A stretch of 64,000 nt of DNA, taken from Lachnospiraceae bacterium (GTDB taxonomy: Bacteria > Bacillota > Clostridia > Lachnospirales > Lachnospiraceae). Both the position numbers and the translations under genes were made by a program. Under the pieces are notes generated by a model. It saw only the letters and a program-made list of their open reading frames with translations, had not been told where the DNA came from and did no database searches. Shown here one piece after another: positions 28,641 to 36,226 of the stretch (positions within the stretch are counted from its first letter, which is position 1; every line of letters begins with the position of its first letter). The stretch is from NCBI GenBank assembly GCA_024403515.1, contig JAKSRS010000007.1:1-64000 (forward strand), given 5' to 3'.

Positions 28641-28669
28641 TTGAAAAAAGTCATTTCATGGTTTAAAAT
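28641..28669 (+). promoter_or_regulatory. efp promoter
   Basis: TTGAAA (28641-28646), 17 bp, TAAAAT (28664-28669), with AGGAGG before the efp start. Confidence 0.6.
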
Positions 28670-28712
28670 AAATTAGAAAATTTGTGTTTTACAATTTCAG
28701 GAGGATTATTAA

Positions 28713-29270
28713 ATGGTTTCAGCAGGAGATTTTAGAAATGGTGTTACTATCGAAATCGATGGTGCCATTTTTCAGATTATTGAATTTCAGCATGTAAAGC
28801 CCGGTAAGGGAGCAGCTTTCGTTAGAACAAAGCTTAAGAACATCATCAACGGTGGTGTTACAGAGCGTACATTCCGTCCTACAGAAAAGTTCCCTCAGGC
28901 ACGTATTGATAGAATGGATATGCAGTATCTTTACAATGATGGAGATTTATTCTACTTCATGAACGTAGAGAACTACGAGCAGGTTGCTTTAAACACAGAT
29001 ACAATTGGTGACGCACTTAAGTTTGTTAAAGAAAACGAAATGTGCAAGGTTTGCTCACACAACGGAAATATTTTCTCAGTTGAGCCTCCTCTTTTCGTTG
29101 AACTTGAGATTACTGAAACAGAACCCGGCTTCAAGGGTGATACAGCTACAGGTGCTACAAAGCCCGCAACTGTTGAAACAGGAGCTCAGGTTTCAGTACC
29201 TTTATTCGTTAGCACAGGTGATGTTATCAAGATTGATACTCGTACAGGCGAATATCTTTCAAGAGTTTAA
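28713..29270 (+). CDS. efp: Elongation factor P
   Basis: The 185-residue protein has the three-beta-barrel EF-P layout and rescues ribosomes stalled at polyproline. The modified loop reads [10 protein letters not shown] with Lys32 at the tip position, the same residue that is modified in B. subtilis (5-aminopentanol) or beta-lysylated in E. coli (Lys34). The conserved C-terminal [17 protein letters not shown] is intact. It is a single-gene unit between a promoter and a terminator. Confidence 0.97.
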   Translation: MVSAGDFRNGVTIEIDGAIFQIIEFQHVKPGKGAAFVRTKLKNIINGGVTERTFRPTEKFPQARIDRMDMQYLYNDGDLFYFMNVENYEQVALNTDTIGDALKFVKENEMCKVCSHNGNIFSVEPPLFVELEITETEPGFKGDTATGATKPATVETGAQVSVPLFVSTGDVIKIDTRTGEYLSRV

Positions 29271-29294
29271 TAACTTGCATATAATGAAACGTCC

Positions 29295-29326
29295 AGAGAC
29301 AACATTTTTTGTTGTCTCTTTTCTTT
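29295..29326 (+). terminator. Intrinsic terminator after efp
   Basis: Perfect 10-bp stem AGAGACAACA/TGTTGTCTCT around a TTTTT loop, followed by TTTCTTTT. Confidence 0.9.
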
Positions 29327-29373
29327 TGCCAAAGAAAACTTTCCGAAGAAAAAGTAGACTGAAAGGACGTTTT

Positions 29374-30309
29374 ATGACAATAAGTGAATTTGCAGACAGA
29401 ATTATAGTGTATTTAAGGGATGAACTCGACGGTAATCCCAAGATCAGCCGAAGAGAGGTTATTAAGAATAACGGTGTTGAAAGAACCGGTATCACGATAA
29501 TATATCCTGATGAAAACGTATCTCCGAACATCTATCTTGACGATTATTTTTATGAAGATATTTCGGATGAAGAAGTATCAGATATTGCCAAAAGGGTTAA
29601 AAGTTTTTATCTAAAGTGTCGTCCAAACGGCAAGGTCGATGTTTCTTTTTACCTAAACTACAATGAGGCTAAGGATAAGATACAGCTAAAAGTTGTAAAC
29701 AAGGACATGAATAAAGATCTTTTAGAAGATATTCCGCACTATGATTTTCTCGATATGCAGGTTGTTGCTTACTGCAAGGTTTCACAGGATTTTATAGGGC
29801 AGGGAACAATTCTTGTCAGAAATGATCATTTAAACAGGTGGGGAATTGATGCGGAAAGACTATTTTCGGATGCATTCATTAATTTCCTAAACGAAGAAGA
29901 GCCGCAACTTATGAGTATAGCAGAGCTTTTAGAAATGATGGCTGATGATGAGAAGCTTACCAAAGAGCAAAGAATGGCTATTCTTGAGGATGTAATTAAG
30001 ATGCGCGAAATGTATTCGACTCTTCCTATGCATGTCCTGACTAATAAGACCAAAATTTTTGGCGCAAGCCTGATTCTAAATGAAGATTATCTTTACAATC
30101 TTAGTAAATCTTTTAAATCTGATTTCTATATTTTACCCAGTTCGATTCACGAGCTTATATTAATTCCTTCGGAGTTTGTTTCTTCTGTATGGGAATTAAA
30201 AGATATGGTCAAGACCGTAAATGAGACAGCAGTAGTGCAGGAAGAATTGCTATCCGACAGTGTATATCTTTTCTCCAAAAGTGACAGGAAAGTCATGATT
30301 GCAATGTAA
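29374..30309 (+). CDS. DUF5688 family protein
   Basis: ATG 29374 follows GAAAGGA at 29361-29367 and gives 311 residues. An open frame extends far upstream, but that part overlaps efp and its terminator and is not coding. The protein matches DUF5688 proteins, frequent in Lachnospiraceae, with the NNGVERTGITI and NIYLDDYFYEDI segments near the N terminus and VVAYCKV in the middle. Predicted cytoplasmic and soluble; function unknown. Its promoter is not obvious. Confidence 0.82.
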   Translation: MTISEFADRIIVYLRDELDGNPKISRREVIKNNGVERTGITIIYPDENVSPNIYLDDYFYEDISDEEVSDIAKRVKSFYLKCRPNGKVDVSFYLNYNEAKDKIQLKVVNKDMNKDLLEDIPHYDFLDMQVVAYCKVSQDFIGQGTILVRNDHLNRWGIDAERLFSDAFINFLNEEEPQLMSIAELLEMMADDEKLTKEQRMAILEDVIKMREMYSTLPMHVLTNKTKIFGASLILNEDYLYNLSKSFKSDFYILPSSIHELILIPSEFVSSVWELKDMVKTVNETAVVQEELLSDSVYLFSKSDRKVMIAM

Positions 30310-30327
30310 AATAAAAACCTGATAAAG

Positions 30328-30382
30328 CCCCCGGTCACTTGAGGGAATCTCACAATCCTTTAGGTGACTGGGGGAATTTTTG
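30328..30382 (+). terminator. Intrinsic terminator after the DUF5688 gene
   Basis: CCCCCGGTCACTT pairs with AGGTGACTGGGGG with a single mismatch, followed by AATTTTTG. Confidence 0.75.
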
Positions 30383-30409
30383 CAGGGAATAATAGTAACT
30401 TTTACATTG

Positions 30410-30477
30410 CTTATAAGGTGCATTATAAGTCTCTTTTTCATCGTTTATAAGGTGTAGTATAAGTCCCTTTTTGGTCG
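30410..30477 (+). repeat. Two 34-bp imperfect tandem repeats, each a hairpin plus T tract
   Basis: Unit 1 is 30410-30443 and unit 2 is 30444-30477. Unit 1 contains CTTATAA-GGTGCA-TTATAAG, a 7-bp inverted repeat, then TCTCTTTTT. Unit 2 keeps the layout with a partly decayed palindrome and CCCTTTTT. Confidence 0.7.
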
Positions 30478-30481
30478 TGGC

Positions 30482-30510
30482 TTGTCGCATTTGCCCAGAT
30501 GTGGTATTAT
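30482..30510 (+). promoter_or_regulatory. Candidate promoter for tRNA-Arg
   Basis: TTGTCG (30482-30487), 17 bp, TATTAT (30505-30510), about 80 bp upstream of the tRNA. Confidence 0.55.
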
Positions 30511-30518
30511 AGTTCGTG

Positions 30519-30592
30519 TGCGATTTTGGGAATTGACTATAAAGACGCATAAAAATGCGATTTTAGTAACTGACTTTGAAGACGCATCAGCA
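30519..30592 (+). repeat. Two 37-bp imperfect direct repeats abutting tRNA-Arg
   Basis: Units begin TGCGATTTT at 30519 and 30556 and each contains a TTGACT- or CTGACT-like stretch and ends GACGCAT. TGCG and CGCA ends can pair within each unit. The second unit runs into the first bases of the tRNA. Confidence 0.6.
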
Positions 30593-30661
30593 TCCGTAGT
30601 ATAATGGATAGAACGGAGGCCTCCGACGCCTTTGATGCAGGTTCGATTCCTGTCGGATGCA
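30590..30661 (+). tRNA. tRNA-Arg (anticodon CCG)
   Basis: A full cloverleaf can be drawn: acceptor GCATCCG with CGGATGC, anticodon stem GAGGC/GCCTT around the loop CTCCGAC (anticodon CCG, reading CGG), T arm GCAGG-TTCGATT-CCTGT, discriminator A. CCA is not encoded. The D stem has one A-A mismatch. CGG is a rare codon in this window. Confidence 0.93.
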
Positions 30662-30687
30662 TTTGCAAAAAACAAGATGGAGAGAAT

Positions 30688-31959
30688 ATGGATCGTAAGA
30701 GAAAAAGTGAACTGACCGATCACATTTCCGTGAAAGACAAGGCAAGAGTCATTTCTTTGGTTTTGAAAGATTATCTTATGCTATTTAAGGAATGGCTTAT
30801 CGACTATGGTAAGGTTATATTGCCTATAATTCTTCTCATATGTGTTTCAATAACTGTAATGGTTTCATTAACTGCAAGAGACAGAATTGAAGCAGCCAAG
30901 AAAGAGGCAATGGAACTTTTAGAGAGTACTAAAGATGAGGTAAATGAACTTGTCGAAGTACCTTTTGAAGAAAACACTTATCCGGAGATTAATCAGCTTT
31001 TGATTAATTATTACAATGCCTTAAAGGGCGGCGATGTGGATGCATTAGTCAGCATTCAGAATAATATTACTAACACTGAAATCATAAGACTTCAGGCAAT
31101 GAGCGAATATATCGATTACTATGATAATCTTAAGGTATATTCCAAACCCGGTCCTTTTATGGATACTTACATCGTATATGCGTATACAGACGTATATCTT
31201 ACAGGACAGACAATAGCAACGCCCGGGCTTCAGGCCTTTTACATTTGTAAAGACGCTGAAAGGGGCTACTACATAAACACCGGAGAACTGTCGACACAGG
31301 AATCAGAGTATATTATGTCAGTTGCTTCACAGGCCGATGTCATTGACCTTAAAAACACTGTTAATGTTATGTACAGTACAACACTTGAGGAAAATGAGGA
31401 TTTAAACAAGTACTGGGCAGGCATTTCAGTGGAAATCGACCTTACAGTCGGAGAACAGCTTGCAGAAGAAGCTGCAATCGAGGCAAGACTTGAACAGGAA
31501 CTTAAGGGCGAAGAGGAAGATACTATTCCTGAAGATATCGATTTAACACCTAAGATTGTAAGAGTTCAGACAACAGCCAATGTTAATGTTCGTAAGTCAG
31601 CCAGCGCAACAGCGGATAAGCTTGGGTCAGTGGCAGAAGGCAAGATGTTTGATGTAATCGAAAGAATGACAAACGGCTGGACCAAAATTGAATATAATGG
31701 TTCTGAAGGCTACATTAAATCAGAATTCTTAAATGAAGTTGAAAGCCAGTCTGCAGATAGTGTTCAGTCTAAAGGAAAATGTGTTGCCAACACACTTTTA
31801 AACGTAAGATCTGAAGCCAGTGCGACAGCAACCAAGCTTGGCGTTTTAAATGAAGGCCAGAGCGTAGACTTTGTTGAAGAAGTTGAAGGTGGCTGGTGTA
31901 AGATAAAATTCGATGGTGAAATCGGATATGTAAAAGCTGAATATGTAACAATCAAATAA
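30688..31959 (+). CDS. Membrane-anchored protein with two bacterial SH3 (SH3b) domains
   Basis: ATG 30688 (GGAGAG just upstream) starts a 423-residue protein; frames reaching back into the tRNA are rejected. After a basic cytoplasmic N terminus there is one membrane segment (about residues 47-67), an alpha/beta extracytoplasmic region, then two tandem SH3b domains (about 290-350 and 360-423), recognisable by TANVNVRKSASATADKLG and LLNVRSEASATATKLG. SH3b domains usually bind the peptidoglycan stem or cross-bridge. No catalytic domain is visible, so a wall-binding or sensor role is likely. It is a single-gene unit. Confidence 0.85.
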   Translation: MDRKRKSELTDHISVKDKARVISLVLKDYLMLFKEWLIDYGKVILPIILLICVSITVMVSLTARDRIEAAKKEAMELLESTKDEVNELVEVPFEENTYPEINQLLINYYNALKGGDVDALVSIQNNITNTEIIRLQAMSEYIDYYDNLKVYSKPGPFMDTYIVYAYTDVYLTGQTIATPGLQAFYICKDAERGYYINTGELSTQESEYIMSVASQADVIDLKNTVNVMYSTTLEENEDLNKYWAGISVEIDLTVGEQLAEEAAIEARLEQELKGEEEDTIPEDIDLTPKIVRVQTTANVNVRKSASATADKLGSVAEGKMFDVIERMTNGWTKIEYNGSEGYIKSEFLNEVESQSADSVQSKGKCVANTLLNVRSEASATATKLGVLNEGQSVDFVEEVEGGWCKIKFDGEIGYVKAEYVTIK

Positions 31960-31963
31960 TATG

Positions 31964-32006
31964 GAGCATACCATTTTTCTCTTGACAAAGTGGTATGCTC
32001 TTTTTT
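31964..32006 (+). terminator. Intrinsic terminator after the SH3b gene
   Basis: GAGCATACCA (31964-31973) pairs with TGGTATGCTC (31991-32000), followed by six T. Confidence 0.92.
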
Positions 32007-32093
32007 GTGGAATAAAGGTTCATTTTGTGATATCCTAAAGAGTAATATTGAGTATTTATACGCTGGATTTTATGTAAACCAAATGGAGGGGCA

Positions 32094-32714
32094 ATGAACA
32101 AGGTATTGGTTATCGGAATAGCTGGTGGAACTGGTTCAGGAAAGACTACAATTACCAAAAAACTTATCGAAGTTTTTGGCGATAAGGTGACTGTGCTTAA
32201 ACATGATAATTACTATAAAGCACATCATGAACTTCCCTATGAAGAGAGACGTAAGTTAAATTATGATCATCCGGATTCTTTGGATACGGATTTGATGATA
32301 GAAGATTTGAAAAAACTCAAAAGGGGAGAATCCATAGAATGTCCTGTATATGACTTTACTGTCCATGACAGGTCTGATGAAGTTACTATTATTAACCCTT
32401 CTGAGGTTCTTCTTATTGACGGAATTCTTATTTTTGAAAACAAGGAATTGTGTCAGGAAATGGATATTAAGATTTTCGTTGACACGGATGCGGATGTGCG
32501 TATTTTAAGAAGAATTATAAGAGACGTTAAAAAGCGTGGCAGAAGCCTTGAAAGTGTTGTGGATCAGTATCTTACAACAGTAAAGCCGATGCATGAAATG
32601 TATGTTGAGCCGAGTAGAAAGAACGCTGATATCATTATTCCTGAGGGCGGTAAAAATATAGTGGCCCTGGAAATGGTCATTGACAGGGTTAAGGCTCACC
32701 TTAATTCAAATTAA
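32094..32714 (+). CDS. udk: Uridine kinase
   Basis: A 206-residue uridine/cytidine kinase of nucleotide salvage, phosphorylating uridine or cytidine to the monophosphate. P-loop GGTGSGKTT is at residues 11-19; HDNYYKAH and the YDHPDSLDTDL segment are family hallmarks. The start follows GGAGGGG. It heads a seven-gene run to metA with gaps of at most 28 bp, and is paired with thymidine kinase as a pyrimidine-salvage unit. Confidence 0.95.
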   Translation: MNKVLVIGIAGGTGSGKTTITKKLIEVFGDKVTVLKHDNYYKAHHELPYEERRKLNYDHPDSLDTDLMIEDLKKLKRGESIECPVYDFTVHDRSDEVTIINPSEVLLIDGILIFENKELCQEMDIKIFVDTDADVRILRRIIRDVKKRGRSLESVVDQYLTTVKPMHEMYVEPSRKNADIIIPEGGKNIVALEMVIDRVKAHLNSN

Positions 32715-32731
32715 AAAAGAAGGTACTAATT

Positions 32732-33301
32732 GTGGCGAAATTATATTTTAAATACGGGGCTATGGGCTCATCCAAATCTGCGCAGGCACTTATTACAAAG
32801 TTTAATTACGAAGAACTTGGAATGAAGGTCTGGCTCATAAAACCGAGTACAGATACTCGTGACGGGGCTGAAATTATAAAAAGCCGTATTGGTTTATGTG
32901 AAAAGGCGGATGTTATTACTCCTGAGGAATCAATACTTGAAAGATATAAAGAAAAAGGTAAGGCTGATGTTATCATTACAGATGAGGCTCAGTTTTTTAC
33001 TCCTTCACAGATAGATGAATTAAGAAGTCTTGTGGATGAAGAAGATATTCCGGTTCTTTGCTTTGGCCTTAGAACGGACTTTTTAACTCACTTTTTCCCG
33101 GGATCATTAAGACTTATGGAACTCGCAGATTCTTTAACTGAGATTAAAACGGTTTGTTCATGCGGACGAAAAGCTACGGTTAATGCAAGAATAGATGAGA
33201 ATGGAAATATTATCACACAAGGTTCACAGGTGTTTTTGGGTGGAAATGACAGCTATATAGCTATGTGTCATAAATGTTGGAAGGAACGTCAGAAACCTTA
33301 A
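32732..33301 (+). CDS. tdk: Thymidine kinase, type II
   Basis: A 189-residue type II thymidine kinase. The P-loop reads YGAMGSSKSAQAL, with Ser before the Lys as in a known Firmicute subgroup. DEAQFF is the Walker B, and two Cys pairs (CSC near residue 138, CHKC near 180) form the zinc lasso domain. The start is GTG 32732 with AGAAGG upstream. Its stop overlaps the next ATG (TAATG). Confidence 0.94.
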   Translation: MAKLYFKYGAMGSSKSAQALITKFNYEELGMKVWLIKPSTDTRDGAEIIKSRIGLCEKADVITPEESILERYKEKGKADVIITDEAQFFTPSQIDELRSLVDEEDIPVLCFGLRTDFLTHFFPGSLRLMELADSLTEIKTVCSCGRKATVNARIDENGNIITQGSQVFLGGNDSYIAMCHKCWKERQKP

Positions 33302-34875
33302 TGAATTTCAAGAGTAAAAAAGAAAAACCGGATAAATGTAAAAGAATATGTATATTAGCCGCAGCATTAGTGGCTTTTATATGTCTTTTTATGGTTTTAT
33401 TTCATGTTACCCCTAAAAACTCATACTTTTCATATGAACTGGGAGAAAGTGTTAGTTTAAGCAAGGATTCTTATCTTAAAGGCCTTAAGTGGGCAGTGAA
33501 TCTTTCAAAACTTGATTTGTCCGGTGTAAATGAAAGTAAGGTCGGAAAGTATAAAGCCCATATTAAGCACGGTCTTTTTCAGAAGTTTGATTATACAATC
33601 GAAATTCTTGATACCACGCCGCCTCAAGTAGAGGTATTTAGTGACTTTGTTCCATTGCTTAGAATGGAAGAGTATGTATACTCCAATTTTGTTTCCCGCT
33701 TCAGCGATTTGAGTGGAGAGGTAAGTTTTTCTTTTGACACCAAAGACGACTTTATTGTTGTTTCAAACGATAGGAAGGCCGTGTTTGGCCGTAGAATTGG
33801 TGATGGTAAAATCGACATCATTGCATCGGATCCGTCCGGTAATAAAACAGTTGTTACTATCAGAACTTTTGTAGACGACCCGCCGGTCATTGAAGGCGTG
33901 GAAGAATACTATGTTGCTGTGGGAAATAAGGTTTCTTTTTCGGATGGAGTGACTTCATATGATGAGACTGACGGACCGATTGACTGTATAGACGTAACTG
34001 TTGATTCGGCATACGAAGAAAACGTCGGTGACTACGAGGTCTTGTATGAAGCCAAAGACAGCTTCGGTTTTGTCTCAAGTGAAAGTTCAACTGTGCACGT
34101 AATGGAGCCTCTTGAACTTCAGAATCTTATAAACACGCATGATTTGCCGGGTAATTCCAGCCATGTTATTGGAGCCATTAATCCTTATGATATGGGGATA
34201 TCCGTAAATAACGATATAGAGCAGGTAGAAGCTTTAATAAAACCTACCCTTGTTCATATCAGAAAAGACTACCCGGGTGGGGCTTATGTTCACGGAAGTG
34301 GTTACATTATCAGTATCACCGATGATGAGGTTATCATTTGCACAAATAAGCACGTTGTAAACGATATGGATACAATGGACATATACTTTTTTGATGGAAG
34401 CCGGGCGGTTGGGAAGACTGTGGCCTCAATTTCCGTTCCTGATATAGCTTTTATGTCAGTTAGTAAAGACTCAATAAAAGAAGTAACTATGTCAGAACTA
34501 AGGACTATTCATTTGAATACTCCTTACTTTAATTCTCTTGAAGACAAACCTGAAACGGATATAGTCATAAGGTCCAATCATAAAGATGGTAGTGTCTGGA
34601 AACTTGAGGAAGGAAAAATCATTAGAAAGAGCGGTGTTCTAAGCCAGTACTATGCAGGCTTTGATTATCCTGTAACACAGATTGATCTTAATCTTGTTGG
34701 AGGAATGTCCGGGTCACCTGTTGTAGATGAGACCGGTTCACTTATGTGCATGGCTGTTTTTAAATGGTTTAATGGAAGCTATACCGAGTATTATGGGGTT
34801 AAAGTTACGGATATAGTAGCTTATTACAAAGAAGTATTTGGAAAAGATGCTGATTATTACATCGCATATCAATAG
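33301..34875 (+). CDS. Membrane-anchored trypsin-like serine protease with Ig-like domains
   Basis: The ATG at 33301 overlaps the tdk stop and gives 524 residues. A membrane anchor (about residues 15-36) is followed by two or three Ig-like/DUF5011-like beta domains (about 45-268) and a trypsin-fold protease (about 305-524). The catalytic triad is visible: His351 (TNKHVV), Asp381 (PDIAFM), Ser470 (GGMSGSPVV). No PDZ domain is present, unlike HtrA. Active side outside the membrane. Substrate unknown; surface protein processing or quality control is inference. Confidence 0.85.
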   Translation: MNFKSKKEKPDKCKRICILAAALVAFICLFMVLFHVTPKNSYFSYELGESVSLSKDSYLKGLKWAVNLSKLDLSGVNESKVGKYKAHIKHGLFQKFDYTIEILDTTPPQVEVFSDFVPLLRMEEYVYSNFVSRFSDLSGEVSFSFDTKDDFIVVSNDRKAVFGRRIGDGKIDIIASDPSGNKTVVTIRTFVDDPPVIEGVEEYYVAVGNKVSFSDGVTSYDETDGPIDCIDVTVDSAYEENVGDYEVLYEAKDSFGFVSSESSTVHVMEPLELQNLINTHDLPGNSSHVIGAINPYDMGISVNNDIEQVEALIKPTLVHIRKDYPGGAYVHGSGYIISITDDEVIICTNKHVVNDMDTMDIYFFDGSRAVGKTVASISVPDIAFMSVSKDSIKEVTMSELRTIHLNTPYFNSLEDKPETDIVIRSNHKDGSVWKLEEGKIIRKSGVLSQYYAGFDYPVTQIDLNLVGGMSGSPVVDETGSLMCMAVFKWFNGSYTEYYGVKVTDIVAYYKEVFGKDADYYIAYQ

Positions 34876-34902
34876 ATATTTGAAAGGTACATTTAGATTA
34901 TT

Positions 34903-35502
34903 ATGAGTGGGATTAGACGTTTGTTTTGTCTGATTGCAGTTTTTGTAGTATGTTTAAGCTTTACTTCATGTGGATCAGCTGACAATCTTGAAACAATTAA
35001 TGCAACTTTAAAGAGCCCCTGTGACGTCAGGGTTTCTTCTCCATACGGAAGTATAAATGTTGTTCCGTATGCCTACAATTTCAGCTATGCGGTAAATGCC
35101 AAAGAATGGTCAAGCGCTGTAGCTGATTCGAGTCATCCTATCGATATGGTATATGATAAGTTTGTTGAAGTGTTCTTCACAAAGAAAACGAAGTTAACTT
35201 TTGATTTTGCGGTAAAACCGGATAAACTTATCTATGTACGAAGATACGATGCATCGCTTAACGATCCTGAGTTTGATGAAGAGGATCGCAGTCTTAGCGA
35301 GACTATTGAAAGAAGAGCACAGTATGAAGAGTATGAGGAAATTGAAATCCCCAGTGAAATGATTTTTCCTTATACACTTATAGTTGAAAATGATAGTGCC
35401 TACATTTATGAAATTGCGGCTATTTGGGATCGTGAAGATTTCAGAGGTACAGGCTACTATAGTTTTATGGTTAGAAAGAGAAACAGAAATGCCGGAAAAT
35501 GA
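34903..35502 (+). CDS. Lipoprotein of unknown function
   Basis: A 199-residue secreted protein with a signal peptide and lipobox FTSC (Cys23). The mature part is predicted mainly beta, acidic in the middle, with no family I recognise. It lies between the serine protease and rluF, and its end overlaps the start of rluF by 14 bp. Being directly after the membrane protease, it could be a partner or substrate, but only position supports that. Confidence 0.75.
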   Translation: MSGIRRLFCLIAVFVVCLSFTSCGSADNLETINATLKSPCDVRVSSPYGSINVVPYAYNFSYAVNAKEWSSAVADSSHPIDMVYDKFVEVFFTKKTKLTFDFAVKPDKLIYVRRYDASLNDPEFDEEDRSLSETIERRAQYEEYEEIEIPSEMIFPYTLIVENDSAYIYEIAAIWDREDFRGTGYYSFMVRKRNRNAGK

Positions 35503-36226
35503 TGGAATAAGACTTAACAAATTTATAGCTTCAGCAGGGATTTGTTCAAGACGAGATGCTGATAAACTGATTGAGCAGGGAAAAGTTACCTTAAACGGCA
35601 AAGTTGCCAAAACCGGCGACAGGGTTTTGCCATCAGACAGCGTTAAGGTAGGAAGCCGACTTATAAAACTTCCCGAAAAATCTACAGTTATAGCCTTCTA
35701 TAAACCTGTAGGTGTAACCTGCACTGAAAGAGATGAGCATGCAGAACTTACGATTTATGATGTGTTTAAATATAAAGAACGAATGACTTACGCAGGTCGT
35801 CTTGATAAGGATTCGGAAGGTCTTTTAATAATGACCAATGATGGTGATCTTATCGATTCCATGATGAGGGCCAAGAACAATCATGAAAAAGAATATGTTG
35901 TCGAGGTCAATAAGTATATACCTGACTCTATTCTTGAAAAGATGGCTGAAGGCGTATATCTTAATGATTTAAAAAGAAAAACCAAGAAAGCCACAGTTAA
36001 ACGTATCGGGAAAACTTCTTTTGCCATAACTTTAACAGAAGGAATGAACCGTGAAATCAGACGTATGTGTGCAAATTTTGATTATAAAGTCGTTTCACTA
36101 AAAAGAGTGAGGGTGCTAAATGTTACTTTAGGCGGCTTAAAGCCAGGACAGTACCGAGTACTTAATAACGACGAAACTACTAGTTTGAAGGATGCTGTAT
36201 ATGGCAAAAACAGAGGAAAAGATTAA
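35489..36226 (+). CDS. 23S rRNA pseudouridine synthase, RluF-like
   Basis: A 245-residue enzyme with an N-terminal S4 RNA-binding domain (about residues 7-55) and a RsuA/RluB/RluF-type synthase domain with GRLDKDSEGLL, catalytic Asp106. The HEKEYVVEV and GMNREIRRMC segments are closer to RluF (23S U2604) than to RluB, so I call it RluF-like. The frame is open further upstream, but MPENDGIRLNKF is the usual start. The ribosome site is weak, suggesting coupling to the lipoprotein gene. Confidence 0.88.
   Translation: MPENDGIRLNKFIASAGICSRRDADKLIEQGKVTLNGKVAKTGDRVLPSDSVKVGSRLIKLPEKSTVIAFYKPVGVTCTERDEHAELTIYDVFKYKERMTYAGRLDKDSEGLLIMTNDGDLIDSMMRAKNNHEKEYVVEVNKYIPDSILEKMAEGVYLNDLKRKTKKATVKRIGKTSFAITLTEGMNREIRRMCANFDYKVVSLKRVRVLNVTLGGLKPGQYRVLNNDETTSLKDAVYGKNRGKD

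Noticed and set aside
29005..29373. N-terminal extension of the DUF5688 protein reaching back into efp
   Set aside because: It overlaps efp and its terminator in another frame; ATG 29374 with GAAAGGA gives the family's normal start.
30445..30723. Open frame on the - strand across the repeats and tRNA-Arg
   Set aside because: It covers a clear tRNA and terminators, has no ribosome site and no protein-like composition.
32732..32800. Damaged P-loop in thymidine kinase (Ser-Ser-Lys instead of Ser-Gly-Lys)
   Set aside because: From family knowledge this variant is normal in a Firmicute subgroup and the rest of the enzyme is intact.
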